Shown in pieces: positions 24,799 to 33,441 of a DNA stretch of 64,000 nt. This DNA is from JAHBVL01 sp964461025. GTDB taxonomy: Bacteria > Chloroflexota > Chloroflexia > Thermomicrobiales > UBA6265. The notes under the pieces were generated by a model that saw only the letters and a list, made by a program, of their open reading frames with translations, was not told the DNA's origin and made no database searches. The translations under genes and the position numbers were made by a program. Within the stretch, counting starts at the first letter, position 1. Each line of letters begins with the position of its first letter. Location of the stretch: positions 14,679-78,678 of the forward strand of contig CAYWSE010000005.1 in the NCBI GenBank assembly GCA_964461025.1, written 5' to 3'.

Positions 24799-25002
24799 AG
24801 GGCCACCAGCAGGGTCGCCGAGCGCTCGCAGCGAGTGTGTGTCGATCCATATTCACGTCTCTGGCCGGGTTGCACCATTCCCAGCAAACGTTCAGCATTT
24901 CCACAGCGGCCCTTGCGGGGAGGGGCTTACGCTCCCTTTCAGTTGATGACGGCGCAGTGCCGGCACAACCGAAGCGTCGAGTTGTTCAAGGAGACAATGT
25001 TC

Positions 25003-25779
25003 ATGACGATGCGTGGAAATACCCCGTGGCGGCGCCTTGTGGCCGGGGCTGCCTTACTGATGGTTGGAGCGATGATGATTGGCTTCGGCGTTTCGTCGAT
25101 TGCGACCGGTGTCAGCGCCCAGGATACAGAGAGCGGACTGCGTGAGGTCGGCGTCATCGCCGAACCGGATGCCGATTTGACCGCCTCTCTGGCGGATTGC
25201 AGCGAAGTTGCCGCGCTGCAGCCAGGCGAGCTGGCGGCAGTGGGCGATGGACTGGTCCCCTACGTGATCAATGGCGAACCAAGTGAAGCCCGCTATGTTA
25301 TTGAAGAAGAGCTCGCCGGATTCGGCGCCAACACCGCGATCGGCGCGACGAACGCATTCATCGGCCAAATCGTCCTCGATGCTGACGGCAACCCGGTTTC
25401 CTGTTCCCGGTTCGATGTCGACATGCGGACTCTGGAGAGTGATGAGTCCCGCCGCGACAACTTCATCCGTGGCTCCACACTGCAGTCGGACACCTACCCG
25501 GTGGCGACGTTCATCCTCCGCGCGGTGGAAGGTCTCGATGGCGCGCTGGGCAGCGACGAGCAGACCTTCACATTGATCGGCGATCTGGTCTTCCGCGGTG
25601 AAACGCATCTCGTGGCCTGGGAAGCAACGGCTTCGCTCGATGGTGGCGTGCTCTCAGGGTCGGCGTTCACCGAGTTCCTGCTCGAGGATTACAGCATTCA
25701 GAAGCCGATCGTCGGTTCAGTCGTGAGCATCGCCGATGACCTGCGTCTCGAAGTGGATATCGAAGCTGCCACGATCTGA
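25003..25779 (+). CDS. Secreted YceI-family lipid-binding-like protein
   Basis: 258 residues from ATG 25003, nine bases after GGAG; ATG 24997 is also possible. A Sec-type leader (LVAGAALLMVGAMMIGFGV) is followed by about 50 residues containing a lone Cys. The YceI lipocalin-like barrel comes next: ARYVIEEELAGFGANTAIGA, then CSRFDVDMRTLESDESRRDN (the YceI signature) and DTYPVATFI, GDLVFRGETHLV. YceI proteins bind isoprenoid lipids and are often periplasmic. The following small gene (25819) on the same strand may be cotranscribed. Confidence 0.85.
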   Translation: MTMRGNTPWRRLVAGAALLMVGAMMIGFGVSSIATGVSAQDTESGLREVGVIAEPDADLTASLADCSEVAALQPGELAAVGDGLVPYVINGEPSEARYVIEEELAGFGANTAIGATNAFIGQIVLDADGNPVSCSRFDVDMRTLESDESRRDNFIRGSTLQSDTYPVATFILRAVEGLDGALGSDEQTFTLIGDLVFRGETHLVAWEATASLDGGVLSGSAFTEFLLEDYSIQKPIVGSVVSIADDLRLEVDIEAATI

Positions 25780-25818
25780 TCGACCCAACGATTCGACAAT
25801 CCCGGTGATTGAAGAAGG

Positions 25819-26037
25819 ATGATGACGGTGGAAGACCAGAACACGACGAAATCGCGCAAACGGGCGATCATCGCCACGCTGGTGCTCATTCCCATCGGCA
25901 TCGTCCTCTTCTTCGGGCTCTACCTGGCGAACACCGCTGGAGAGCTCCCCTGGCAAGAGGATCCCACTCGCATCCCGGTTACCCCGTTCGCCAATCTGCC
26001 GACCGTTCCGGCCGGGACTCCAACGCCGGGGTCATAG
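25819..26037 (+). CDS. Small single-span membrane protein
   Basis: 72 residues. A basic N-terminus (KSRKRA) is followed by one hydrophobic segment (IIATLVLIPIGIVLFFGLYL), then a Thr/Pro-rich outer tail. Starts at 25819, 25822 and 25828 all lie close to the AAGG site. No family is recognised. It is 39 bases after the YceI gene and 77 before the first HMA gene, so it may be part of one transcript. Confidence 0.55.
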   Translation: MMTVEDQNTTKSRKRAIIATLVLIPIGIVLFFGLYLANTAGELPWQEDPTRIPVTPFANLPTVPAGTPTPGS

Positions 26038-26114
26038 CCTCGCGCGGCCTGGCAGCGCATAATGGTGCTGCACACATGCGGTAATCACAGCGGGAATGAG
26101 ATCGGGAGCAGAAC

Positions 26115-26363
26115 ATGGCGGAAACACTCGAACGAGCACTCTTTTTCGCGCCGGGCATCAATTGCGGTCATTGCGAGCACAAGATTCGGAGGTCATTCGG
26201 ATCGCTTGGCGGCATCATCGACCTGCAAGTGTCGAATGTCACGAAGACCGTCGTCGTCGATTTCGAGCCGGAGCTCGTCTCGATCGATGCCATCAAATCG
26301 GCGCTCGCCGAGGCCGGCTACCCAGCGGAAACGGGCATTTCTCTTGCATCCACCGGTATGTAG
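26115..26363 (+). CDS. HMA-domain heavy-metal chaperone-like protein (copy 1)
   Basis: 82 residues, start ATG preceded by GGGAGCAG. A single ferredoxin-like HMA domain carries the metal-binding motif in INCGHCEHKI (CGHC). It continues with SNVTKTVVVDFEP and ends AEAGYPAE. It probably carries a soft metal such as Cu(I) to the P1B ATPase encoded at 26867. The paralogue at 26547-26768 shares SNVTKTVVV and LAEAGYPA, so the two arose by duplication. Both lack the methionine preceding the first Cys of the usual MxCxxC motif (Asn instead), which could alter metal preference. Confidence 0.88.
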   Translation: MAETLERALFFAPGINCGHCEHKIRRSFGSLGGIIDLQVSNVTKTVVVDFEPELVSIDAIKSALAEAGYPAETGISLASTGM

Positions 26364-26405
26364 GCTCCAAACGATCTGCGGGACATACCCCCTGGTGGTA
26401 TAATT

Positions 26406-26532
26406 GTGGGTAGTAGATGGTAGATAGCGAATGGTGGATGGTCGCAGTCTGACGACAATTGGTCGATGCCAGCCTGCTATCTGCCATTAACCATCGACTA
26501 TCCACGACGCACTATCCGCCGTCCACTCTCAC
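26406..26532. repeat. Two inverted heptamer tracts between the HMA paralogues
   Basis: Left tract 26406-26447: GTGGGTA, GTAGATG, GTAGATA, GCGAATG, GTGGATG, GTCGCAG. Right tract 26477-26532: CTATCTG, CCATTAA, CCATCGA, CTATCCA, CGACGCA, CTATCCG, CCGTCCA, CTCTCAC. The left words are essentially reverse complements of the right ones, so the 126-base region could form a loose hairpin. It separates two paralogous HMA genes. Confidence 0.75.
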
Positions 26533-26546
26533 GAGGACACTCCACC

Positions 26547-26768
26547 ATGACCGCAACCCTCGAGCAAATCACCCTCACCGTGCCGGACATCAACTGCGGG
26601 CACTGTGAAATGACGATCAAGGAAGAAGTTGGCGCCCTTGGCGGCGTCAGCGACGTTCAGCCGTCGAACGTCACGAAAACCGTCGTCGTCGAATTCGATC
26701 CGGCGGCGGTCACTCCCGAGGCAATCCGCGCGACCCTCGCCGAAGCGGGCTATCCCGCCCAGAACTAG
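26547..26768 (+). CDS. HMA-domain heavy-metal chaperone-like protein (copy 2)
   Basis: 73 residues from ATG 26547, just after a GAGGACACTCC site; the open frame upstream is repeat sequence. The metal motif is INCGHCEMTI, followed by SNVTKTVVVEFDP and LAEAGYPAQ. It is the immediate neighbour of the P1B ATPase gene (26867), with a strong hairpin between them, and probably the main metal donor for it. It is a close paralogue of 26115-26363. Confidence 0.9.
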   Translation: MTATLEQITLTVPDINCGHCEMTIKEEVGALGGVSDVQPSNVTKTVVVEFDPAAVTPEAIRATLAEAGYPAQN

Positions 26769-26793
26769 CATCAATCTGCTAACCGTTCCTCTC

Positions 26794-26820
26794 ACAGGAG
26801 CGCCATCGTGGCGCTCCTGT
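26794..26820. terminator. Strong hairpin between HMA gene and P1B ATPase gene
   Basis: A 12-bp perfect stem, ACAGGAGCGCCA (26794-26805) and TGGCGCTCCTGT (26809-26820), with a TCG loop. It lies 26 bases after the HMA stop and 47 before the ATPase start, so it may attenuate transcription and keep chaperone levels above ATPase levels. Confidence 0.6.
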
Positions 26821-26866
26821 CTGATTCTCGATCCCTCCCGAGCAACGCCTCAGGAAGAGGTCGCCA

Positions 26867-28957
26867 ATGCATCACCACCATGAAGCTCATCAACACCACT
26901 CCCCGACAAGCACTGTAGACGGGATCTCAGACGCCGCCACCCACGCCGGCCATGGCGGCATGGGTCACGACATGAGCGACCCGGCCATGGCGGCCGCCAT
27001 GGAGCGGGATATGCGCACCCGGTTTCTCGTGGCGCTGCTGCTCACCATCCCGACGGTCCTTCTCTCACCACTCGGCGAACGGCTTTTCGGATTCGAAACA
27101 CCCGACTGGCTTCCGGCGGACTGGGTGATGTTGGTGCTGTCCACGCCGGTCGTTTTCTGGTCGGGATCGATCTTCATCACAGGCGCCTGGCAGGCGCTAA
27201 GACACCGCACGCTCGATATGAGCGTGCTCATCGCCACCGGCGTTCTGACTGCCTGGATCGCCAGCGTTGGGCTGTTGCTGATCGATGGCGAGGAAGTCTT
27301 CTTCGAAGCGGCGGCGATGCTCGTCACATTCGTCCTCTTCGGGCACTGGCTGGAGATGAAGAGCCGCCGGGGCACGACCGACTCGTTGCGTGCGCTGCTC
27401 GATCTCGTGCCGGAGCGGGCCATCGTGCTTCGCGACGGGCAGGAGGTCGAGATCGACACGAACCAGATCGTCAGCGGCGACACCATCGTCATCCGGCCGG
27501 GAGACCGGATCCCGGTCGACGGCGAGATCGCCAGCGGCCGCAGTGCCGTCGATGAGTCGCTGATCACCGGCGAGTCGATGCCGGTGACCAAGGAACCGGG
27601 CGACCGCGTGATCGGTGGCTCGATCAACCAGACCGGCGCATTCACCTTCAGCGCCACGGCTGTCGGATCGGACACAACCATTGCCCGCATTGCCGAGCTC
27701 GTGCAGACCGCGCAGGCGTCGAAAGCGCCGGGTCAGCGAATCGCTGACAAAGCCGCCCAGTATCTGGTCATCCTCGCCGTCGGAGCGGGCATCGCCACCT
27801 TTCTTGGCTGGTGGTTCTTCAGCGCGGTCGATTTCGAAATGGCGCTTACATTCGCCATCTCGGCGGTGGTGATCGCCTGCCCTGACGCGCTGGGGCTGGC
27901 AACCCCGACCGCCGTCGCGGTCGGAACGGGCATCGCCGCCCGGCAGAATATCCTGATCAAGGACGCCGCCACCCTGGAAGGGCTGGCTGGCATCGATACG
28001 ATCGTGCTGGACAAGACCGGCACGTTGACAGAGGGGAAGCCATCACTTACGGACGTGATCCCGGTCGATGACTGGGAGGCAGACGATCTTCTCCGGCTGA
28101 CAGCCGCCGCGGAACTCGGCAGCGAGCATCCACTCGGCCGGGCGATTGTCGACGGCGCCGTCGAACGAGCGATCGATGTCCCAGCGCCCTCCGTATTCGA
28201 CTCGGTGTCAGGCAAGGGAGTCATCGCCACGATCGAAGACCGGGAGGTGGTTGTCGGAAACCGGCGACTGCTGGAGGACCGCGGCGTGTCGCCCCAGACG
28301 CTTGTCGACCAGGCGGAGCATCTGGCTGGCGACGGGAAAACGCCGGTCTACGTCGCCATCGATGGGAATCTGGCCGGTATTGTCGCCGTCGCCGACGCGA
28401 TCAAACCGAGCGCCAGAGAAGCGGTCGACGCCTTCAGGGCCGCCGGCATCGAACCGGTGATGTTGACAGGTGACAATCACCGAACCGCCACCGCCGTGGC
28501 TCGTCAGCTGGGGATCGAGCGGGTCGAATCGGAAGTGCTTCCCGAAGACAAGGCGGAGCATGTCACCGCATTGCAGAAGCAAGGGAAACGCGTGGCGATG
28601 GTGGGCGACGGCGTCAACGACGCTCCCGCGCTCGCCCAGGCTGACATTGGTATCGCCATCGGGGCAGGCTCCGACGTAGCCATCGAAACCGCCGATGTCG
28701 TGCTGATGCAGTCCGATCCGCTCGACGTTCAACGGGCGGTGCGACTCTCGGCGGAAACGGTCCGCAAGATGAAGCAGAATCTCGGCTGGGCCAGCATCTA
28801 CAACATCCTGGCGATCCCGGTCGCGGCCGGACTGCTCTACCCACGCTACGACATCATGCTCCGCCCCGAATTCGCCGCCCTTCTGATGAGTATCTCGTCG
28901 ATCATCGTTGCCCTGAATGCCGTTTCAATGAAATGGTCTACTCTGGGCCGCGCGTGA
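26867..28957 (+). CDS. P1B-type heavy-metal-transporting ATPase with an unusual CPD motif
   Basis: 696 residues. The N-terminus is His-rich (MHHHHEAHQHH and HAGHGGMGHDM), as in CopB-like pumps, with no HMA domain of its own. Actuator motif TGES (234-237), phosphorylation site DKTGTLTEG (Asp382), SEHPLG, MLTGDN and GDGVNDAPALAQAD are all intact. The membrane metal site in transmembrane segment 6 reads VVIACPDALGLATPT (Cys338, Pro339, Asp340), instead of CPC (Cu+) or CPH. Later helices carry YNILAIPVAAG and SSIIVALNA. It is probably an efflux pump for copper or a related metal fed by the two HMA proteins just upstream. Confidence 0.9.
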   Translation: MHHHHEAHQHHSPTSTVDGISDAATHAGHGGMGHDMSDPAMAAAMERDMRTRFLVALLLTIPTVLLSPLGERLFGFETPDWLPADWVMLVLSTPVVFWSGSIFITGAWQALRHRTLDMSVLIATGVLTAWIASVGLLLIDGEEVFFEAAAMLVTFVLFGHWLEMKSRRGTTDSLRALLDLVPERAIVLRDGQEVEIDTNQIVSGDTIVIRPGDRIPVDGEIASGRSAVDESLITGESMPVTKEPGDRVIGGSINQTGAFTFSATAVGSDTTIARIAELVQTAQASKAPGQRIADKAAQYLVILAVGAGIATFLGWWFFSAVDFEMALTFAISAVVIACPDALGLATPTAVAVGTGIAARQNILIKDAATLEGLAGIDTIVLDKTGTLTEGKPSLTDVIPVDDWEADDLLRLTAAAELGSEHPLGRAIVDGAVERAIDVPAPSVFDSVSGKGVIATIEDREVVVGNRRLLEDRGVSPQTLVDQAEHLAGDGKTPVYVAIDGNLAGIVAVADAIKPSAREAVDAFRAAGIEPVMLTGDNHRTATAVARQLGIERVESEVLPEDKAEHVTALQKQGKRVAMVGDGVNDAPALAQADIGIAIGAGSDVAIETADVVLMQSDPLDVQRAVRLSAETVRKMKQNLGWASIYNILAIPVAAGLLYPRYDIMLRPEFAALLMSISSIIVALNAVSMKWSTLGRA

Positions 28958-29126
28958 TCCTGGGGGCCTCTCCAGCGGACATCGCGCCGCTGCCGCTTAT
29001 TCGCATTGAGCATGCGAAGGTCTCCGATGCCCTGAGAAATGACGCTGAAATCCCGCATAATCGTGCGCAATGATTCGTTTGTATCCGGAGATGTGATCGC
29101 CGCGCGCGACAGGGAGTCTAGCGGAA

Positions 29127-29957
29127 ATGCCGAGCGGTACGGAGCCCGCCATACCCACCTCCACGGATGGATCGCGAAGAGAGCTGAGTAGTTATGATGT
29201 GTTCCTGCTCGCCCTCGTGGTCTACTCGATGCTCAATCTCGTGCTGGTCATTCTGCCGCTGCAGACCTATCAGACCAGAGTGGTGCTCATTATGGATGGA
29301 GCGATAGGGGTTCTCTTCTTCTTCGACTTCCTCTACCGATTCTTCAGGGCGCCGGACAAACGTCAATACATGACGCGCGAGTGGGGTTGGCTCGACCTCC
29401 TGGCGGGAATGCCGGTTCCTGGATTCAGGCTGGCGAAGCTGGTGCGACTCCGCCCCACGATCAGAACATGGCGGAAACAGGGACTGATTCGCGGACTGCA
29501 CAGGACCTCCAGCAACAGGGCCACCGTAGCGCTTCTGATCGCGATCTTCAGCACGTTTCTGGTCATACAGTTTGGCAGTATTCTCGTGATCGGGCCTGAG
29601 CTGCGTGCAGCGGACTCGAATATCCACTCTGCGGAAGAAGCGGTATGGTGGTCGTATGTCACGGTCACCACGGTCGGCTATGGCGACTACTATCCTGTTT
29701 CCGCAATCGGCAGGTTGGTTGGCGTGCTCCTGCTGTCCCTGGGCATTGCGCTCTTCGCCGTGATCACCAGTTTCCTGGCGAATGCCTTCATCTACCCTCA
29801 CAAGGAGAGAAAGGAAGATCAGCGACGAGCATCGGAGCAGTCTGCGGCAATCCTGGATCTGCAGGCGACGATGAAGGCACTGAACGCCGACATACGGGCT
29901 CTGGCAAGTGACATTCAACGCCTTCGGGACGAAGACGACCAGCGTCAAAGTAGCTAG
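29127..29957 (+). CDS. Six-helix potassium channel of the voltage-gated type
   Basis: 276 residues. An S1-S4-like block (first spans at 24-44 and 51-72) is followed by an arginine-bearing S4-like segment (RLAKLVRLRPTIRTWRK, about 101-117). S5 is at about 132-155, and the pore loop and selectivity filter at VTVTTVGYGDYYP (filter TVGYGD, 182-187), then S6. The cytoplasmic C-terminus (220-276) is basic and predicted to form a coiled coil, likely a tetramerisation domain. The product would conduct K+ across the plasma membrane. It converges with recQ, overlapping by 4 bases. Confidence 0.9.
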   Translation: MPSGTEPAIPTSTDGSRRELSSYDVFLLALVVYSMLNLVLVILPLQTYQTRVVLIMDGAIGVLFFFDFLYRFFRAPDKRQYMTREWGWLDLLAGMPVPGFRLAKLVRLRPTIRTWRKQGLIRGLHRTSSNRATVALLIAIFSTFLVIQFGSILVIGPELRAADSNIHSAEEAVWWSYVTVTTVGYGDYYPVSAIGRLVGVLLLSLGIALFAVITSFLANAFIYPHKERKEDQRRASEQSAAILDLQATMKALNADIRALASDIQRLRDEDDQRQSS

Positions 29958-32900
29958 CGCTCCTTCGATTGCTGGAGAACGCGAAGTATGTCCGCGCCAT
30001 ACTTCGCAGTCTTGACAGGACCAAATCCGGGCATCTGTTCGAGCTCGTCAAGCGTTGTCGGATCCAGGGCGGCGACCGACTCGAGCGCCGAGTTGTGGGC
30101 AACGACGTATGCCGGAACGTCATCTTTCCTGGCCCGGTCGGCTCTCCATTGCCGCAGCTGGGCGAGCAATGTCTCATTCGGCTCCGCATTTTGCTCGGCG
30201 GGCGCCTGCACCGCCATGAAGTGACGTCCGAGCTCATCGTGGCTCGCTCGAGATCCAAGATCGGTGAGCGAAATCAGGAAATACTCGTGACTCATATCCC
30301 GATAGAGATACCCCAGCTCGATCAGGCGATCGACGAGCTTTTCGACCGCGCCCTTCTTCATGCCTTTCAGAATGCCGAACGATGCCGAGCGGTCCGCCTG
30401 AATCCGGCTCTCGGCCGATCCCATGACCAGCCGAACCAGACCGGTGCGGCCGACCGGAAAGGGCATCGTGCGGACGGCGTCGAGGATCGCCAGCGCCGCA
30501 TCGGGCCCGCTCAGGGCTGATTTCGCCGGCGGTGCATCCCGCTCCCGAATAATCGCACCAGCGCGGACATCGCCCGCGCACACATCGCACGAGCTCCCGC
30601 AGGGAGGGAGCCGTTCCCCGAACTGAGCCGCCAGCATTTTGTGGCGGCATTCCCGCTTCTTCGTATACGCGATCACTTGATGAATGCGGCGTTCCGACAG
30701 CGCATCGACCCGCGCGAGAAGTTCGTCGACTCGCTTCCCGGCGTCCGGTCCCGCATCGAGCAGTTCCACACAGGTCAGACGAGGACCATCGCGCAGCGCT
30801 GTCTCCGGACCGTTCTCCAATGCATCATCGAGCTCGAACGGTGTCCAACTGAGCGCGTTGCAGGCAGACGCGACATCGATGACCGCGTTGCCACGATCGC
30901 CGTCCGGTCCGAGCCAGCTCATCAGCCGTGTCCAGCGGGGATCGTTCGATGCGTTCGCGGCGGAGGGATTCCAGCGGGCGGCAATCGTCCGCGGCACATC
31001 CGGATGCCGATTGATCAACGCTGCCTGTTCCATCAACCCGAGGGCGACCCGGCTGTTGATCGCGCCGTCCCCGACTCCGCCGAGCCGGTCGGTATCCAAA
31101 CGGTCGAGCAACACCCATTTCCCGCGTGCGTATCGTTTCAGGTTGGCGTAAACACGCCGCAGATCTTCCTTATTGATGACGTCCTGTTTGGTGAATGTCT
31201 TCAGCCGCGTTTCGTCCGTACGCGTCGCCAGCAAGATGCACTTCGCCGGGTCGCCATCCCGGCCCGCGCGTCCCGATTCCTGAGCGTAGGCCTCCAGCGA
31301 TGCTGGTGGATTGAAATGGATGATGAACCGGACATTCGCCTTGTCCACACCCATGCCGAAGGCGATCGTGGCCACCACCACCCGCACCTGCCCGGACATG
31401 AATCGATCCTGATGAGACGATCGAATGTCAGGGTCCATTCCGGCGTGATAGTGGATGGCATTGATCTTGTTGTCGCGCAAGAGCGCCGCGAACGCCTCGG
31501 TGTCCTTGCGGGAATTGACGTAGACAATGCCGCTGCCCCGTTCGTTGCGGCAGATGTCGACCATTTCCCTGATCTTGAACTCCCGGGTGCCGGCCATGCG
31601 CACGTCGTAGAAGAGATTCGGCCGGAAGAGACTGACCCGGCAGACCTCCAGCTCTCTGCCGAGCGCGCTGGCGATCTGCTTGGCCATCTCCGGTGTTGCG
31701 GTCGCGGTAACCGCAAGAACTGGCGGGTTGCCCATTTCCTTCACCGCGCGCGGAATAAAGAGGTAGTCGGGACGGAAGTCCTGTCCCCACAAACTGATGC
31801 AGTGCGCTTCGTCGACAACGGCCAGCGACACTCTCGTCCGCTTCAACGCCTGCAGAAAGGCCCGGTCGCGCAAGCGCTCCGGCGCTACGTAGACCAGTTT
31901 CAACGTGCCACGCATCAACTCGCCGAGCGCCAGATCCATTTCCTCTGAAGAAAGCGTGCTGTTGATCAAGCGCGTTTGCCGGCGCAGTTCATCGGGCAGC
32001 GAATCGACCTGGTCCTTCATCAGCGCGATCAGTGGCGAAATGACGATCGTCACGCCCGGCAGCAGCAGCGAAGGAAGCTGGAAGGTCAGTGACTTGCCGG
32101 AACCAGTCGGCATGATCGCCAGAGCGTCTTTCCCGGCCATCACCCGCGATACGACATTCGCCTGTCCTGGCCGCAGCGCATCGAAACCGAAAACGCGTGC
32201 CAGACTCGCGAGAACGGAGGGGTCGATGTCGAGCGTGGAATCAGCCCGAATCTCCTCTGTCGCCATCGACGAGAAGTCGACGGCATCGCTTCCCAACGTG
32301 GGCAACGACGCGAGTCGGGGCGCAACCTCCCTGGCCAGCTGCTCACGCGCTGCGTCAAAAGCCGCCGCCGCGCGGGCCCGAAAGAGCGCCGCGCGTTCCG
32401 GTTCGCCGAGTGCGTCCCAGAGATCGGCGACGTCCGCGGCGCGACGATCGTCGAGGCTCGCCGGCTCCGACATCACGAGATCGAGACACTCCCGCACACC
32501 TGCCTGATCCCCACGCGCCAATGCGACGCGGGCAAGGCCAAGATAGTGCTGGGTCATATTGAACTCACCGGCCAGCAACCGCCGGTAGATCTGCTCCGCG
32601 CGGTCGAGTTCGCCTGCGGCCAGCGCGATTTCGGCGTCGATCGGACGATCGGGTTGGGCAGATCCCGACAGCGCCCTGTGTCGTTTGGCCAGGTCACGCG
32701 CCTCGGAAATATTGCCCGCCGCCAGTTCCGCTTTGATCAAATCGAGCACGGCAGAAGCAGTTTCGGAAACCTCGCAACGTTCCCTGGCAAAGACCGCTGC
32801 GGCTCGAACATCTCCACGCGCCAAAGCCAAACGGCCGCGTTCCATCAGCACCGTTAGCGAGGGACCGGTTCGCCGGAAGTTCTCGTCGATCAACGCCTCG

Positions 32901-33007
32901 GCGCGATCGAATTGCCCGGAATCGCGCCAGTAATGCACGAGTTGCCACTGCATCTTGACCGGCAATATCGCGGCGTCAGATGGGGAGAGAGCATCGATGT
33001 CGATCAT
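29954..33007 (-). CDS. recQ: RecQ-type DNA helicase with an N-terminal helical-repeat extension and HRDC domain
   Basis: 1017 residues from ATG 33007 (MIDIDALS), the better start than 33046. Residues 1 to about 250 are helical repeats of TPR style (LVHYWRDSGQFDRAEALID, ALARGDVRAAAVFARE, ALAAGELDRAEQIYRRLL), absent from ordinary RecQ. The helicase core follows: MPTGSGKSLTFQLP (Walker A), VVDEAHCISLWGQDFRPDY, TATATPEM, AIHYHAGM and QESGRAGRDGDP. Then come the RecQ zinc site (ECRHKM, CGSSCDVC), a winged helix and a C-terminal HRDC helix set ending MPGFGPVKTAKYGADIL. It unwinds 3'-tailed DNA in repair and recombination. Confidence 0.9.
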   Translation of the reverse strand: MIDIDALSPSDAAILPVKMQWQLVHYWRDSGQFDRAEALIDENFRRTGPSLTVLMERGRLALARGDVRAAAVFARERCEVSETASAVLDLIKAELAAGNISEARDLAKRHRALSGSAQPDRPIDAEIALAAGELDRAEQIYRRLLAGEFNMTQHYLGLARVALARGDQAGVRECLDLVMSEPASLDDRRAADVADLWDALGEPERAALFRARAAAAFDAAREQLAREVAPRLASLPTLGSDAVDFSSMATEEIRADSTLDIDPSVLASLARVFGFDALRPGQANVVSRVMAGKDALAIMPTGSGKSLTFQLPSLLLPGVTIVISPLIALMKDQVDSLPDELRRQTRLINSTLSSEEMDLALGELMRGTLKLVYVAPERLRDRAFLQALKRTRVSLAVVDEAHCISLWGQDFRPDYLFIPRAVKEMGNPPVLAVTATATPEMAKQIASALGRELEVCRVSLFRPNLFYDVRMAGTREFKIREMVDICRNERGSGIVYVNSRKDTEAFAALLRDNKINAIHYHAGMDPDIRSSHQDRFMSGQVRVVVATIAFGMGVDKANVRFIIHFNPPASLEAYAQESGRAGRDGDPAKCILLATRTDETRLKTFTKQDVINKEDLRRVYANLKRYARGKWVLLDRLDTDRLGGVGDGAINSRVALGLMEQAALINRHPDVPRTIAARWNPSAANASNDPRWTRLMSWLGPDGDRGNAVIDVASACNALSWTPFELDDALENGPETALRDGPRLTCVELLDAGPDAGKRVDELLARVDALSERRIHQVIAYTKKRECRHKMLAAQFGERLPPCGSSCDVCAGDVRAGAIIRERDAPPAKSALSGPDAALAILDAVRTMPFPVGRTGLVRLVMGSAESRIQADRSASFGILKGMKKGAVEKLVDRLIELGYLYRDMSHEYFLISLTDLGSRASHDELGRHFMAVQAPAEQNAEPNETLLAQLRQWRADRARKDDVPAYVVAHNSALESVAALDPTTLDELEQMPGFGPVKTAKYGADILRVLQQSKER

Positions 33008-33035
33008 TTGTTCAGTATACGTGGTCCGAGGTCCG

Positions 33036-33214
33036 TAGCCGCGCACGGCGTGCGCCCCTGCCGCTCGCTACCACCATGGTTGTATGCCGGACACATCTCC
33101 ATAAGCGAAGCCGTGCTGCACCACCACCGTCTCCGCGAGATTTCGGCGCACGCGGTGCGCAGCTACACCGGTTGCCGCCGCACGCCCACTCGTAGCGTCG
33201 CCATTTATGGCGAC
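33036..33214. repeat. Cluster of three GTAG-footed palindromes (REP-like)
   Basis: Element one is GTAG (33036-33039), then GCGCAC-GGC-GTGCGC (33042-33056). Element two is inverted, GCGCAC-GCG-GTGCGC (33146-33160), AG, CTAC (33163-33166). Element three is GTAG (33192-33195), C, then GTCGCCAT-TT-ATGGCGAC (33197-33214). The same two stem types return at 41731-41754 and 41828-41849. The cluster lies between recQ and the broken gene at 33442. Confidence 0.7.
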
Positions 33215-33239
33215 TGTGCTCACCACGAAGGATTGTACG

Positions 33240-33420
33240 CCCTGCCGTAGTGCGGCCGTTTGGGAGAACGTAGTGACACTCGGCGGGATTCGGACAGGCG
33301 TGATCGCCATGTGCGGAATATCCGCGCAGGAACGTCGTCGCCCAGTCGTACTCGAACAATGCCGGCGTGAAATCCGGGTAGAGCTGTTCAAACGTCGGGT
33401 CCGAGACCGGGTTCCACTTC
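33240..33420 (-). pseudogene. C-terminal fragment related to the 33442-34262 protein
   Basis: In one minus-strand frame this stretch reads KWNPVSDPTFEQLYPDF, then WATTFLRGYSAHGDHACPNP and AECHYVLPNGRT. That matches the end of the neighbouring gene (EPQFQQLYDGF, HADHSCPNPADCHYVLPRGG) in residues and order. It lacks a start and any N-terminal part and lies 22 bases after the neighbour's stop in a different frame. It is best seen as the truncated remnant of a tandem duplicate. Confidence 0.65.
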
Positions 33421-33441
33421 GCTGCAGGTGGTCCAGGCGTG

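Noticed and set aside
26867..26900. N-terminal His-rich start suspected as an engineered tag
   Set aside because: The His-rich run is irregular and continues into HAGHGGMGHDM, as in natural CopB-type pumps; flanking DNA shows no vector sequence.
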